Shown: positions 32,450-42,362, counted from the first letter of the stretch. The stretch is DNA of 64,000 nucleotides from Henriciella mobilis (GCF_003576315.1 NZ_QWFZ01000033.1:1-64000), one strand, 5' to 3'. Made by a program: numbers and translations. The notes: generated by a model from the sequence alone, not told the origin.

Positions 32450-34087
32450 ATGAGCCGCAAATGCCGGATTGCCGCACTGGTTGCGATGTTTGGGATGGCG
32501 CTTGCCGCCTGCTCGCCTGCTCCGGATGCCGGTGCGGCTGCGAATGACACCATAATTGAAGCCGATACCGGCGCCGTGGTGGTGCGACCGATTGCCGGGA
32601 CGCAATACGGTGAAGTCATGGGAAAGGTCGAGGACGGCATCTCTGTCTTCCTCGGCATCCCCTATGGCGGAGACACGGCAGAACGCCGTTTCCTGCCTGC
32701 CGTACCGCCCGCAAGCTGGGATGGCTTGCGCGAGACGACGGACTGGCCTGATTCCTCCCCGCAGACGATCATGGACGGCGAACTGTTTGCCAGCTGGGAC
32801 CATGATCCGCCGCTGCCCGAGAGCGAGAACATGCTGGGGCTGAATGTCTGGACGCCCGGCACCGATGACGCAAAACGCCCCGTCATGGTGTGGCTGCATG
32901 GCGGTGGTTTCACCAATGGCTCAGGCTCTTCGAAAGTCTATCAGGGCACCCGCCTTGCGAAACGCGGCGACGTTGTTGTCGTGACGATCAACCACCGCCT
33001 CAACATGCTGGGTTATCTCTATCTCGGCGGCCTGCCGGGCGGTGAGGCCTATCCCGATAGCGGCAATGTCGGCACGCTCGACATGGTCATGGCGCTGGAA
33101 TGGGTGCGCGACAATATCGCGAATTTTGGCGGCGACCCCGACAATGTCACGATTTTCGGCGAGTCCGGCGGAGGCATGAAAGTTTCCGCACTGCTCGCCA
33201 TGCCCATGGCCGAGGGGCTGTTCGACAAGGCGATCGTGCAGAGCGGATCGATGATTTCAGGACTGACGCCGGACGCAGCGGCGCAGAACACGAATGACTT
33301 CCTCGCCGCCATCGGGATTGACGACGCCGACCCGATCGCCGCGCTCAAGGCGCTGCCAGCCAGTGAGATCAGGGCGGCTGTTGGCAAGTGGAACCCGGCC
33401 GGCGGACTGGGCTTCATGCCGGTCGTCGATGGCCGCTCGCTGCCGCGTGATCCGTTCAGCCCGGACGCGCCGGAGACGGCCCGGGACATCCCGATGCTGA
33501 TCGGCACGGTGGACGATGAGGCCTCTATCTTCGTGATGTACGACCGCGAGGCCATTGATGCGATGAGCTATGAGGATGTCGTCGCCCGCATGGCCGCGAC
33601 CATGCCCCAGGACAGGGCGCAGGCACTGGTCGATGGCTATCGCGCGCTCTATCCGGAGCAGTCACCCAAGGACATCTACATCACCATCTTCTCCGACCAG
33701 TTGTTCACCGCCAATGCTGTTGAGCAGGCCGAACGAAAGTCCGGGCAGGGCGGGGCGCCGGCCTATGTCTATCTCTTCGACTGGGACACGCCGAAAATGG
33801 ATGGCTGGCCCGGCGCGATGCATGCGCTGGAAGTGGGGTTCGCTTTCGACCAGCTCGCCAATTCCACCTCCATGGTTGGCGATGTCGAGGCGGCCCAGCC
33901 GCTCGCCGACAAGATGGCCGATGCCTGGATCAGCTTTGCCCGCGACGGCGATCCGAACACCGCCAGCCTGCCGGACTGGCCGGCCTTCGACGAAGGGACG
34001 CGCGCCATCATGCGGTTCACGCTCGAGCCGGCGGTGGAAACCGGCTATTTCGAGGGCGAGAAAGCGGTCCTGTCAGCGCTTGACTGA
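32450..34087 (+). CDS. Type-B carboxylesterase lipoprotein
   Basis: A 545-residue alpha/beta hydrolase of the carboxylesterase type-B family. The signal ends in a lipobox (MALAAC), so it is exported and lipid-anchored. The oxyanion hole is HGGGF (150-154), the nucleophile Ser239 in GESGGGMK, and a histidine follows in MHALEVGFAFDQL. It would hydrolyse carboxylic esters outside the cytoplasm; the substrate is unknown. The start is supported by GGGGGAG. Monocistronic by spacing. Confidence 0.92.
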   Translation: MSRKCRIAALVAMFGMALAACSPAPDAGAAANDTIIEADTGAVVVRPIAGTQYGEVMGKVEDGISVFLGIPYGGDTAERRFLPAVPPASWDGLRETTDWPDSSPQTIMDGELFASWDHDPPLPESENMLGLNVWTPGTDDAKRPVMVWLHGGGFTNGSGSSKVYQGTRLAKRGDVVVVTINHRLNMLGYLYLGGLPGGEAYPDSGNVGTLDMVMALEWVRDNIANFGGDPDNVTIFGESGGGMKVSALLAMPMAEGLFDKAIVQSGSMISGLTPDAAAQNTNDFLAAIGIDDADPIAALKALPASEIRAAVGKWNPAGGLGFMPVVDGRSLPRDPFSPDAPETARDIPMLIGTVDDEASIFVMYDREAIDAMSYEDVVARMAATMPQDRAQALVDGYRALYPEQSPKDIYITIFSDQLFTANAVEQAERKSGQGGAPAYVYLFDWDTPKMDGWPGAMHALEVGFAFDQLANSTSMVGDVEAAQPLADKMADAWISFARDGDPNTASLPDWPAFDEGTRAIMRFTLEPAVETGYFEGEKAVLSALD

Positions 34088-34116
34088 GCGGGCGGGGCGC
34101 GGCTTAAGACGGCTAC

Positions 34117-34602
34117 ATGAGTGGAGCATCCTCGAGCGTTCGCGTGCGCGATTTCCGGCCGGATGACGGGCCGGCCTTCAAGGCATTGAACCTCGCCTGG
34201 ATTGAGCAACTCTTTGAAATCGAGCCATCGGACCTGGCCCAGCTTGAGGACCCTCAGGGACAGATTATCGACCGGGGCGGACGTGTCCTGATGGCCGATC
34301 TGGACGGCGTACCGGTCGGCACGGCCGGGCTCCTCGTCGGGCATGAGCCGGCTACGCTCGAGCTTGTGAAGATGAGTGCCCGCGAAGACCTCCGCGGTCT
34401 GGGGATCGGAAAGGCCCTGATCGCTGGCTGCATCCAAGCGGCGCGTGAGATGGGGGCTGCGAGAATCTGGCTGGAATCCAACCGCAAGCTGGATGCGGCG
34501 CTCGGACTTTACCGGGCTTCGGGCTTCCGCGAACTGACTTGCGATGAGATGGCATCCAGCCCGTACAGCCGTTGCGACATCCAGATGGTGCTGACGCTAT
34601 AA
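34117..34602 (+). CDS. GNAT-family N-acetyltransferase
   Basis: A 161-residue acetyltransferase. The acetyl-CoA loop is seen in LRGLGIGKALIAGCIQAA (Q/R-x-x-G-x-G/A pattern) after LVKMSAREDLRG, and the C-terminal strand region IWLESNRKLDAALGLYRASGF is typical. Substrate unknown. It ends five bases before the convergent AMACR gene's stop codon. Confidence 0.9.
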   Translation: MSGASSSVRVRDFRPDDGPAFKALNLAWIEQLFEIEPSDLAQLEDPQGQIIDRGGRVLMADLDGVPVGTAGLLVGHEPATLELVKMSAREDLRGLGIGKALIAGCIQAAREMGAARIWLESNRKLDAALGLYRASGFRELTCDEMASSPYSRCDIQMVLTL

Positions 34603-34606
34603 GCCG

Positions 34607-35701
34607 CTAGCTGTCGATGCCCCAGCGTTTCAGGGCCTCTTCTCCGCCCTCGCCGGGGGCTGCGGCCTTGCCCTGCAGGGCGCCGGGCGTCCGCGAGAAG
34701 CGCGGCGCCGGGGCCGGCTGGAAGAAACCGTCAGCCTCGACATAGACCCCGCGCGACGCATTGTGGGCATCGCTGGTCGCCTCTTCGAGCGTCAGGACCG
34801 CATTGATGCAGGCATCGAGCGGTTCCAGCAGGGCGAGCCAGTCGGCCAGCGGGCGGGTCCGGAATTTTTCCTCAAGCTCAGCCGACATGGCCGGCCAGTG
34901 CGCCGGGTCACGCTGCTCGCGGTCGGCATAATGCTGCATGTCCATCGCCTCGATGAAGCGGGCATAGAATTGCGGCTCCAGCGAACCAATCGCGATATGG
35001 CGGCCATCGGCGCATTCATAGGTCCGGTAGAAGGGCGCAGCGCCTGACAGGACGTTGTTGTCGTAACCGCGTTTCAGCGAGCCGGACTGGTAGGCGCCGG
35101 CCACCATGCCCATCAACGAGGCCGTTCCCTCGATAATGGCGGCATCGACGACCTGCCCCTTGCCGGAGGTGTTGCGCTCATGCAGGGCCGCGGCGATCCC
35201 GAAAGCGAGGTAGAGCGCGCCGCCGCCGAAATCACCGAGCAGGTTGAGCGGGGCACGCGGTTCCTCCCCGGGCTTTGCGATGGCATCGAGCGCCCCGGCC
35301 TGGGCGAGGTAGTTGATGTCATGCCCGGCGGTTTTCGCCATAGGGCCGTCCTGGCCATAGCCGGTCATGCGGGCATAGATGAGGCGCGGATTGTCGGCCA
35401 TCAGGTCGTCGGGGCCGAGGCCGAGCCGTTCCATGACGCCGGGACGGTTACCCTCGATCACGACATCGGCAGCTGTGGCCATACGCCTGGCGAGGGCGAC
35501 GTCGGCCTCGGCCTTGAGGTCGAGCGTGATGGACGGCCGGCCGCGTTGCAGGACAGGGTTCGGCCCGGTGCCGCCGACGCCGCTCGGCCGGTCGATGCGG
35601 ATGATGTCGGCGCCCATGTCGGACAGCAGCATGGTGCAGAACGGCCCGGGGCCGATGCTGGCGAACTCGACGACACGAACGCCGGAAAGGGGTCCGCTCA
35701 T
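34607..35701 (-). CDS. Alpha-methylacyl-CoA racemase / CaiB-BaiF family
   Basis: A 364-residue class III CoA-transferase-fold protein. The racemase residues of the AMACR group are visible: His in [16 protein letters not shown] and Asp in [12 protein letters not shown]. It would interconvert (R)- and (S)-2-methylacyl-CoA, as needed for breakdown of branched-chain fatty acids or sterol side chains. Its ATG lies in a 4-bp overlap with the end of aroC, so the two are co-translated although the pathways differ. Confidence 0.92.
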   Translation of the reverse strand: MSGPLSGVRVVEFASIGPGPFCTMLLSDMGADIIRIDRPSGVGGTGPNPVLQRGRPSITLDLKAEADVALARRMATAADVVIEGNRPGVMERLGLGPDDLMADNPRLIYARMTGYGQDGPMAKTAGHDINYLAQAGALDAIAKPGEEPRAPLNLLGDFGGGALYLAFGIAAALHERNTSGKGQVVDAAIIEGTASLMGMVAGAYQSGSLKRGYDNNVLSGAAPFYRTYECADGRHIAIGSLEPQFYARFIEAMDMQHYADREQRDPAHWPAMSAELEEKFRTRPLADWLALLEPLDACINAVLTLEEATSDAHNASRGVYVEADGFFQPAPAPRFSRTPGALQGKAAAPGEGGEEALKRWGIDS

Positions 35702-36786
35702 CCGACCTGGCCCCGGTGCCTGAGCTTCGCATCGGCGAGAACGCAGGCGAGCATTGCCTCGGCGACCGGTACGCCGCGAATGCCGACGCAGGGGTCATGG
35801 CGCCCCTTGGTGCGCACATCGACCTCTTCGCCGGTCCGCGTCACCGACTGGGTCGCCGTCAGGATCGAGGAGGTCGGCTTGATGGCGATGCGGACGACCA
35901 CATCCTGGCCGGTGGAGATGCCGCCAGCGACGCCGCCATTGTTGTTCGACAGGAAGCGCACGCCTTCATTGCCCATGCGCATCTCGTCAGCATTCTGCTC
36001 GCCAGAGAAGGCAGCCGCCGCGAAGCCTGCGCCGATCTCGACACCCTTGGCGGCATTGATGCTCATCATCGCGCCGGCGAGTTCGGCGTCGAGCTTGCCA
36101 TAGACCGGCGCGCCCCATCCGGCCGGAACGCCGGAGGCCTGGACCTCGATCACGGCGCCCGCGCTGGAGCCGGCCTTGCGGGTCTCATCGAGGAAGTCTT
36201 CCCACCTGGCCGCCGCCGCCGCATCCGGGCACCAGAACGGGTTCTTCGCTGTCTCGTCCCAGTCCCAGGCGTCGCGGTCGATGGCATGCGGGCCGATCTG
36301 CACGACGGCGCCGCGGATCAGAACGTCCTCGCCGAGGACACGCCGCGCGACGGCGCCCGCGGCGACACGGGCAGCCGTTTCCCGCGCCGAGCTGCGCCCG
36401 CCGCCGCGATAGTCGCGAACGCCGTATTTCTGGTCATAGGCATAGTCGGCATGGCCAGGGCGATAACGGTCGCGGATTTCCGAATAATCCTTCGAGCGCT
36501 GGTCGACATTCTCGATCATCATCGAGATCGGCGTGCCGGTCGTGACCTGGCCATCGGTGCGGTCATCCTCGAAGACGCCGGACAGGATCTTCACCTGGTC
36601 GGGTTCCTTGCGCTGGGTGACGAAGCGGCTGGTGCCGGGCTTGCGCTTGTCGAGGAAGGCCTGGACGTAAGCCTCGTCCAGCTTGAGGCCGGGCGGGCAG
36701 CCATCCACGACACAGCCAAGGGCGCGCCCATGGCTCTCGCCCCAGGTGGTGACACGGAAAAGATGGCCGAACGTGTTATGCGACAT
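35698..36786 (-). CDS. aroC: Chorismate synthase
   Basis: A 362-residue enzyme of the shikimate pathway that makes chorismate from EPSP with reduced FMN. Signatures: [20 protein letters not shown] at the N-terminus, [19 protein letters not shown] in the middle, and [14 protein letters not shown] plus [18 protein letters not shown] towards the end. Full length. First gene of the aroC-racemase pair. Divergent from the SDR gene. Confidence 0.98.
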   Translation of the reverse strand: MSHNTFGHLFRVTTWGESHGRALGCVVDGCPPGLKLDEAYVQAFLDKRKPGTSRFVTQRKEPDQVKILSGVFEDDRTDGQVTTGTPISMMIENVDQRSKDYSEIRDRYRPGHADYAYDQKYGVRDYRGGGRSSARETAARVAAGAVARRVLGEDVLIRGAVVQIGPHAIDRDAWDWDETAKNPFWCPDAAAAARWEDFLDETRKAGSSAGAVIEVQASGVPAGWGAPVYGKLDAELAGAMMSINAAKGVEIGAGFAAAAFSGEQNADEMRMGNEGVRFLSNNNGGVAGGISTGQDVVVRIAIKPTSSILTATQSVTRTGEEVDVRTKGRHDPCVGIRGVPVAEAMLACVLADAKLRHRGQVG

Positions 36787-36902
36787 GGCCCGCCTTCAAG
36801 CGCAATTTGACGGGTTTGAACAGTCCCCTGATGACCGCCAGGCGTTTGCCTCGCGCTGCAAACACAATACTGTCGGCCTCAACCATATGCGGAGGAATTA
36901 TT

Positions 36903-37658
36903 TTGACTTACGACTTTTCCGGCAAGAATGCCGTCGTGACCGGCGCCAGCCGAGGCATCGGCGAGGCGATTGCACGGACGCTGGCCGAAGGCGGTGCGCG
37001 CGTCGCCCTGGTGGCCCGCAATTCCGAGGCCCTGGAGAAACTCGCAAAACAGCTGCCGAACGACCCGGTCGTGCTGCACGCCGACCTGTCCTCCCCGGAA
37101 GGCTGGAAGCCGCTCGCCGAGGCGATCCTCGAACAGCTCGGCCCGGTCGACATTCTCGTCAACAATGCGGGTGTCGCGGTTCAGGAGCCGGCCGGCCAGG
37201 TGACCGAGGAAGGGCTGGACACGACGCTGACCGTCAATGTCCGCAACCTGATCCTGCTGACCGATGCGCTGAGTGACAGCCTGAAGTCGCGCAAGGGCAA
37301 TATTGTCAGCATCTCTTCAGTGTCGGCCTTCTCCGGCAGCATCGGCCAGATTGCCTATTCGGCCTCGAAGGGGGCTGTGAACTCGATGACGCGGAACCTG
37401 TCGCTGGACCTTGGCCGCTCGGGCGTGCGGGTAAACGCGGTGGCGCCGGGCGTCATCGATGATGGCATGTGGAAGACGGCCTTCGATGCCGGGCTCGACC
37501 GCGAGAAGACGATGGAACGGATCGGCAAGGTCGTGGCGCTGGAAGGGCGCTGGGGCAGTGCGCAGAATGTCGCGGATGCCGTCGCCTTCCTTGCCTCTGA
37601 CAAGGCAGACTATATCACCGGCCAGGTGCTGCGTGTGGACGGGGGCATCATGGCGTGA
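36903..37658 (+). CDS. Short-chain dehydrogenase/reductase
   Basis: A 251-residue SDR. The nucleotide site is TGASRGIGEAIA, the NNAG motif is VDILVNNAGVA, and the catalytic residues lie in SISSVSAF and the YSASK motif (IAYSASKGAVNSM). The C-terminal ITGQVLRVDGGIMA is typical. A TTG start at 36903 is chosen because GGAGG lies eight bases before it and the frame upstream of it shows nothing. NAD(P)-dependent oxidoreductase; substrate unknown. Confidence 0.92.
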   Translation: MTYDFSGKNAVVTGASRGIGEAIARTLAEGGARVALVARNSEALEKLAKQLPNDPVVLHADLSSPEGWKPLAEAILEQLGPVDILVNNAGVAVQEPAGQVTEEGLDTTLTVNVRNLILLTDALSDSLKSRKGNIVSISSVSAFSGSIGQIAYSASKGAVNSMTRNLSLDLGRSGVRVNAVAPGVIDDGMWKTAFDAGLDREKTMERIGKVVALEGRWGSAQNVADAVAFLASDKADYITGQVLRVDGGIMA

Positions 37659-37685
37659 TCGGTTCGCCAGTCAGAGGTCAGGCAA

Positions 37686-38354
37686 ATGAGCGATTCAGAA
37701 ACGAGTGACATCATCCCACCAAGCCCCAGTGCTGAAGAGTACAAGGACAGCGCCGGAAAGCCGCTGATCCCGGAAACCGACGATCCGTTGCCGCTCTTCC
37801 GGGACTGGATGGCGGCGGCGCGCGAGAGCGAGCCGAACGATTCCAATGCCATGTCGCTGGCAACGGTCGATGCGCATGGGCGCCCGGATGTCCGGATCGT
37901 CCTGTTGAAGGATGTCTCGGAGAAGGGGTTCGCCTTCTATACCAACTTTGGCAGCGCCAAGGGCGACCAGCTGAAAGCCAACCCGGTCGCCGCGCTCGGT
38001 TTTCACTGGAAGTCGCTGCGCCGCCAGGTCCGCATTCGCGGCCATATCGAGCCAGTTTCTGCCGAGGAGGCGGACATCTATTTCGCCTCGCGGGCCCGTG
38101 AAAGCCGGATCAGCGCGATCGCCTCAGACCAGTCGCGCCCGCTGCCATCGCGCGCCGTCTTTGATGATCGCATTGCTGCGCTCCAGGCCCAGTATGAAGG
38201 ACGAGACGATATTCCGCGCCCGCCAAACTGGGGCGGCTTCAGGCTTGTGCCCGATGAGATCGAGTTCTGGCAGGACCAGGCTTTCCGCATGCATGACCGG
38301 CTGAAATTCGCCCGCAAGGAAGGTATCTGGACGCATGAGCGCCTTTACCCCTGA
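37686..38354 (+). CDS. pdxH: Pyridoxamine/pyridoxine 5'-phosphate oxidase
   Basis: A 222-residue FMN enzyme that makes pyridoxal 5'-phosphate. Motifs: AMSLATVDAHGRPDVRIVLLK, GFAFYTNFGSAKGDQL, HWKSLRRQVRIRG, and the C-terminal PPNWGGFRLVPDEIEFWQ with WTHERLYP ending the chain. Full length. It follows the SDR gene by 27 bp on the same strand and may be co-transcribed with it. Confidence 0.97.
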   Translation: MSDSETSDIIPPSPSAEEYKDSAGKPLIPETDDPLPLFRDWMAAARESEPNDSNAMSLATVDAHGRPDVRIVLLKDVSEKGFAFYTNFGSAKGDQLKANPVAALGFHWKSLRRQVRIRGHIEPVSAEEADIYFASRARESRISAIASDQSRPLPSRAVFDDRIAALQAQYEGRDDIPRPPNWGGFRLVPDEIEFWQDQAFRMHDRLKFARKEGIWTHERLYP

Positions 38355-38363
38355 GCGTTCGCC

Positions 38364-39236
38364 CTAAAGCGCGTGGACGTCGACGCCGCGCGCTTCCAGG
38401 ACAGGGCGCATTTCCCAGTAGGCCTTCGGTGTGCGGTAGAGCGGGATGCGCGGGTGCAGGTGGTGCACGATGTGATACTGCATGCCGAGTGAGCCGATAT
38501 TGCCGAGCATGGAGCGGAAGACGCGTGTCCTGCCATAGCGGCTCTTGTCATCGCCCGGATGGTGGGGCGCCCAGCTCAGGAAGAACTGGAGATAGGTGTA
38601 GCCCAGATGGTGCGGCAGCCACCACAGGCAGGCCGCCTCGATCGCATGGCCTGACCAGGCCAGTGCAATCAGGGCCGCAAACCAGCCTAGCCGGTAGAGG
38701 GCACCTTGCAACAACACGTCGCGCCGATTGATTGCCAGCAGCGTGCGTCCATAGGCGTTGAATGCCCCTTTGCCGCGTGGCTGACGGTTCTGGATTGAGC
38801 GCCAGATGGCATGCCACGGACCATTGGCATGGGCCGAATAGTCCGGATCGAGGTTCGGATCGTTTGTATGCTTGTGATGCTGCTGGTGCGTCAGCTTGGC
38901 GACGCGGTAGGGTAGGGCCAGCGGGAGGGTCGACAGGTGGCCGACCAGTTCATTCAGCCAGTACAGTTTCGAGCCCGGCCGGGCGATGATGTCGTGCTGG
39001 GCCTCGTGCGAGGGCAGGTAGCTGGCGGTTGCATTGATCGTGGCGATGATCAGGCCCAGCCAGACCGGCATGATGCCCATGAAGACCAGCGGCCAGAGCG
39101 ACAGCCAGATCGCAAGATTGGTAAATGCCCAGACGACGGCCAGCCACGGAAAATGATCAATATGGCGCCGGGCGATATCGGTCTCCAGCTTGTGGAGGTC
39201 ACGGTCGCTAAGCTGGCTTAGGTCACGATTACTCAT
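38364..39236 (-). CDS. Membrane fatty acid desaturase family protein
   Basis: A 290-residue di-iron membrane enzyme. The three histidine boxes are HEAQHD, HQQHHKHTN and HIVHHLHPRIP, with four or more helices between them. It could desaturate fatty acids or hydroxylate carotenoids; the sequence does not decide. The ATG at 39236 shares its A with the TGA of the preceding small membrane protein gene (TGATG), so translation is coupled. Confidence 0.9.
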   Translation of the reverse strand: MSNRDLSQLSDRDLHKLETDIARRHIDHFPWLAVVWAFTNLAIWLSLWPLVFMGIMPVWLGLIIATINATASYLPSHEAQHDIIARPGSKLYWLNELVGHLSTLPLALPYRVAKLTHQQHHKHTNDPNLDPDYSAHANGPWHAIWRSIQNRQPRGKGAFNAYGRTLLAINRRDVLLQGALYRLGWFAALIALAWSGHAIEAACLWWLPHHLGYTYLQFFLSWAPHHPGDDKSRYGRTRVFRSMLGNIGSLGMQYHIVHHLHPRIPLYRTPKAYWEMRPVLEARGVDVHAL

Positions 39237-39430
39237 CAGATCCAGCGTCCCCTTATCTGGGCGGGGATGCCGAGGGCGGCCGCGACGATGAACCCGCAGC
39301 CAAGCGGGCTTAGCCCGAATGGCGGCGTCCATCCGCTTGCGGCGATGACCTGCGCGGTCAAAGGCGCAAGAAAACCGGCCGCAAACATCAGCGGACCAAA
39401 ATAGAAAAGGAGCTTAAGTCCCCTGGCCAC
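39236..39430 (-). CDS. Small two-helix membrane protein coupled to the desaturase
   Basis: A 64-residue protein starting at GTG (39430) with GGGGAATG upstream. Two membrane helices (LLFYFGPLMFAAGFLAPLTAQV and LGCGFIVAAALGIPAQI) end in RGRWI. The stop codon overlaps the desaturase start by one base. It may help or regulate the desaturase; no family name is known to me. Confidence 0.62.
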   Translation of the reverse strand: MARGLKLLFYFGPLMFAAGFLAPLTAQVIAASGWTPPFGLSPLGCGFIVAAALGIPAQIRGRWI

Positions 39431-39546
39431 CCAACATTCCCCATCCCCGAGCCATGCCGGCCCGGTCTTCGGCTGCCATGCGGCAACCGCTTGTCTTGTA
39501 TGGGGCGTGTGTAGCCAAAAGACCTAAACAGCAGGTTTCCATTTCC

Positions 39547-39571
39547 AAAAATTCCGCGAGAAAATCCGCGG
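39547..39571 (-). terminator. Likely terminator of the glyoxalase-related gene
   Basis: On the minus strand, a 5-bp stem CCGCG/CGCGG with an 8-nt loop is followed by AATTTTTGG. It is short but has the right position and tail, 46 bp after the stop codon. Confidence 0.5.
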
Positions 39572-39616
39572 GCCGGTTAACGTTAATGCGCCTTAAGCTA
39601 AGACCTTCCTGCCGAT

Positions 39617-40066
39617 CTAGACGAGAAAGGTTTCCTCGCGCTGGACGATCAGGTGCGGGACGCCGTCGCTGGTCTTGTCCCAGGACACGCCATCCTCGGA
39701 AACCATTGCACTGACGCGCTGTCTCAGCCCGGAAAAGCTTTCGAACTCAACGACATCGACAGGCTCGTCGAAGTGTAGCGTGACTTCGAAACCGAGCCCG
39801 CCCGCAAGTTCCCGCACAGCATGGACGCGGCCGTTGAAAGCCTGCTTCAGGTAACGTCCTGAAACCCGTTCGCCAACCTGAAGTGGAATTTCGGACTGGT
39901 TGGAAAGCCGCGCAGAGGCGGTATTCCAGTCGCGATAGCCAAGTTCATGGGCAACCGCTTCGAGCGCGCGGGCGTGGCTCAGGCTCTTGCCTTGTTGTCG
40001 GGCCTCTGCCCGCAATTCCATGGCGCGGGCCTTGGCCTGGCGCCTTGTGGTGATGGTATTCGTCAT
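39617..40066 (-). CDS. Glyoxalase-related protein domain family
   Basis: A 149-residue protein. The N-terminal helical part (ARAMELRAEARQQGKSLSHARALEAVAHELGYRDWNTASARL) is the pattern of the family that databases name 'glyoxalase superfamily protein'. The C-terminal part (VGERVSGRYLKQAFNGRVHAVRE) is a small beta domain that does not resemble a glyoxalase metal site. Function unknown. Start ATG at 40066. Confidence 0.7.
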   Translation of the reverse strand: MTNTITTRRQAKARAMELRAEARQQGKSLSHARALEAVAHELGYRDWNTASARLSNQSEIPLQVGERVSGRYLKQAFNGRVHAVRELAGGLGFEVTLHFDEPVDVVEFESFSGLRQRVSAMVSEDGVSWDKTSDGVPHLIVQREETFLV

Positions 40067-40275
40067 GGTCTGGCCTTTCGAAGCCGGTGACCGGTCAAGA
40101 CATGCGGGCGTTCGCCTTGCCGCGAGACCGGTCCGACAGAAAGGACAGGTTCGTCAGGTCGGGGTTTCAGGCCCCGGAGATCTTCACCATCGAAGCCATC
40201 GGCTCCGGCGAACGGCAGGCGTCTCTCACCTGGCGGCGGCAGATACGCCTGTCCGCGCCAATGGTCAAGATGCCT

Positions 40276-41286
40276 CTATTGTCCAGGCTCACCAAGGCAG
40301 CGCGTGCGTGCGGTGTCTGCTGCCTGGCGAATGCTGCCGCCCGCCTTCAAAAGACGATAAGGTGTGTCGGTTGCCAGCAGGACAAGGCCATCCTCGATGA
40401 ATGCTTCGTATTCGGACGGATCGCCATCGGCCCAGTATTGGTCGTCGAGGCGTTCGTCGGCGCGCCCGAGTGTGCCGAATGCACTTTCGATCCCCTTGGA
40501 GGCAAGCCCGCGCCATTTGCCGGGGCTGGGCCGCTCGGTCCCGGTCCAGGCGATGAGGCGGTCGGCATCCAGTCCCCGCGCCAGCATGTCCGCCTCATGG
40601 GCGCGCCCGCCGATCCCGGCGGTCATCATCATTTCCGGCGCAATGTCGGAGACGTGCAGCGCCTCGTCGTCATTATAGGTGATCAGGACGACATTGCTTT
40701 CTGCCCCGGCGCCCTGGACGGCCTGCACGATGTTGCGGAAGCTGGTGGTTTCCTTCCGGTCGAGCTCAAGGATCGCGCCTGTCCGCATCGCCCAGAGGAG
40801 AGCCTCATGCAGGGTCGGGACGGCGTAGGGCGTGACCAGGCCGTCATTGTCGACCGTGTCGAGCTTGCCAATCTCATCCCAGTCGCTGTCCGACACGGGC
40901 CCGGAACCGGTCGTCGTGCGTCCAAGCGTGCGGTCGTGCATGAGGATGAGCGTGCCGTCGCGCGTCTGCGCCACGTCCACCTCGAACACGCGAATGCCGT
41001 GGTCGAAACCGTTCTGGAGGGTTTCGAGCGTGTTCTCCGGGAAGCCCTTCGCGGGCCCGCCGCGATGGGCCGCGATCAGCAGCCCGCCTTCCTCGCGCAC
41101 GCAGTCAAAGACGGCCGGCAGGTCGAACGGGGCGCGGACGGTCTCGCCAGCCTCCTGCATCTGCCCGGCGAGCGCTGTTCGCGGGTTCTCGGCTGGCTTG
41201 GCCTTTGATCCGTCACAGGCAGCGAGCAGCCCGAACGTGATCAAGGCCAGACCGGCGAACGCACCGGGACATCTCTTTGCGATCAT
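40276..41286 (-). CDS. Glycerophosphodiester phosphodiesterase family lipoprotein (copy 1)
   Basis: A 336-residue lipoprotein (lipobox LLAAC) of the GDPD TIM-barrel family, which splits glycerophosphodiesters to glycerol-3-phosphate and an alcohol. Metal and catalytic residues appear in IAAHRGGPAKGFPENTLET, FEVDVAQTRDGTLILMHD and GAILELDRKETTS. The first catalytic histidine and the HD pair are kept. The ATG at 41286 follows GGAAGG. Probably outside the cytoplasm, scavenging phospholipid breakdown products. A paralogue lies directly upstream. Confidence 0.9.
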   Translation of the reverse strand: MIAKRCPGAFAGLALITFGLLAACDGSKAKPAENPRTALAGQMQEAGETVRAPFDLPAVFDCVREEGGLLIAAHRGGPAKGFPENTLETLQNGFDHGIRVFEVDVAQTRDGTLILMHDRTLGRTTTGSGPVSDSDWDEIGKLDTVDNDGLVTPYAVPTLHEALLWAMRTGAILELDRKETTSFRNIVQAVQGAGAESNVVLITYNDDEALHVSDIAPEMMMTAGIGGRAHEADMLARGLDADRLIAWTGTERPSPGKWRGLASKGIESAFGTLGRADERLDDQYWADGDPSEYEAFIEDGLVLLATDTPYRLLKAGGSIRQAADTARTRCLGEPGQ

Positions 41287-41381
41287 GGGCCTTCCTTCCA
41301 TGGCTGGCGGCAGTCCCCGGGTCATAAAAGCAAGGCGGCCATTCCGGAAGCCTGCACGTCAGGGCCGTCCGCTGGGCGTTC

Positions 41382-42362
41382 CTAGTCCCGGAAGCCGTAC
41401 ATGCACTCCTTGCGCGAGATGTCCTGTGCGGTGCCGATCCAGCCATCGGCGCGCGCCAGCCTGTAGGGCACGTCGGTCGCCAGCAAGGTCAGGCCGTCGC
41501 GTGCAAGCTGGCTGTATTCGGACGGGTCGCCATCGGCCCAGTACTGGTCATCTAGGCGTTCACCCTCTGCGCCGAGTGTGCCGAAAGCGCTTTCGATGTC
41601 GGCTTCGGCAAGCGCCGCCCAGACCGCCGGGTCCGGCGAGCTTGTGCCCGTCCAGGCGATCAGCGTCTGCGGATTGAGCGTGTTCTCAAGCAGGCCTGAA
41701 TCCTGCGCCGCGTCACCGAGATCTGCCGTCATCATCAGGTCCGGTGCGAGCCGGGCAACCACCCGGGCCTCGGCATCATCATAAGTGATCAGGACGGCAT
41801 TGGCTTCGGCGCCGGCCTCGCGGACCGCTGCGATAATGTCGTCAAAACTAGTCGTGTCCTTGCGGTCGAGTTCGAGAATCGCCCCATGGCGCACGGCCCA
41901 GTCCAGCGCTGCCGTCAGCCGTGGCGGATGGAAGTCCGTCACCGTGCCTTCATTGTCGACCAGGTCGAGCGTCGAGATATCCGCCCAGTCGCTGTCGGCG
42001 ACTGCGCCGGTGCCGCTGGTCGTGCGGTCCAGCGTATCGTCATGCATCAGGAAGAGCACGCCGTCGCGGGTTTCAGCCACGTCAACTTCCATGATGAAAG
42101 CAGCATTGGAAAGCACATGGTCCAGCGTCTCGATCGCGTTTTCGGGATAGCCGGGCGCCGGGCCGCCGCGATGGGCTGCCAGCAGGATACCGCCTTCTTC
42201 GCGCACGCAATCGAACAGACCAGCCAGCGGCGTCACGTCCGCCGGGGACTGAGCTGCCGCCGTGTCGGCGCCGACCGCCTGCGAGCCGGTCACCTGTTGG
42301 CAACCAGACAGCGTCAAAGAGCCCATGGCGATTGATATTGCGAGGGTTTTTGCGTGTTTCAT
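41382..42362 (-). CDS. Glycerophosphodiester phosphodiesterase family lipoprotein (copy 2)
   Basis: A 326-residue lipoprotein (lipobox LSGC) paralogous to the downstream gene. It has the same blocks: LAAHRGGPAPGYPENAIET, MEVDVAETRDGVLFLMHDD, GAILELDRKDTTS, and the shared C-terminal ERLDDQYWADGDPSEY. The pair is a clear tandem duplication. The start at 42362 (ATG) is chosen over GTG at 42374. Divergent from the acyl-CoA ligase at 42467. Confidence 0.9.
   Translation of the reverse strand: MKHAKTLAISIAMGSLTLSGCQQVTGSQAVGADTAAAQSPADVTPLAGLFDCVREEGGILLAAHRGGPAPGYPENAIETLDHVLSNAAFIMEVDVAETRDGVLFLMHDDTLDRTTSGTGAVADSDWADISTLDLVDNEGTVTDFHPPRLTAALDWAVRHGAILELDRKDTTSFDDIIAAVREAGAEANAVLITYDDAEARVVARLAPDLMMTADLGDAAQDSGLLENTLNPQTLIAWTGTSSPDPAVWAALAEADIESAFGTLGAEGERLDDQYWADGDPSEYSQLARDGLTLLATDVPYRLARADGWIGTAQDISRKECMYGFRD

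Noticed and set aside
39577-39596. Three TTAA half-sites resembling a CtrA box
   Set aside because: The spacing is TTAA-N6-TTAA rather than N7, and the position fits the tail end of a gene, not a promoter.
40087-41208. Long plus-strand frame of 373 codons
   Set aside because: It is the antisense shadow of the GDPD lipoprotein gene; its first 60 codons in the intergenic part show no motif or ribosome-binding site.
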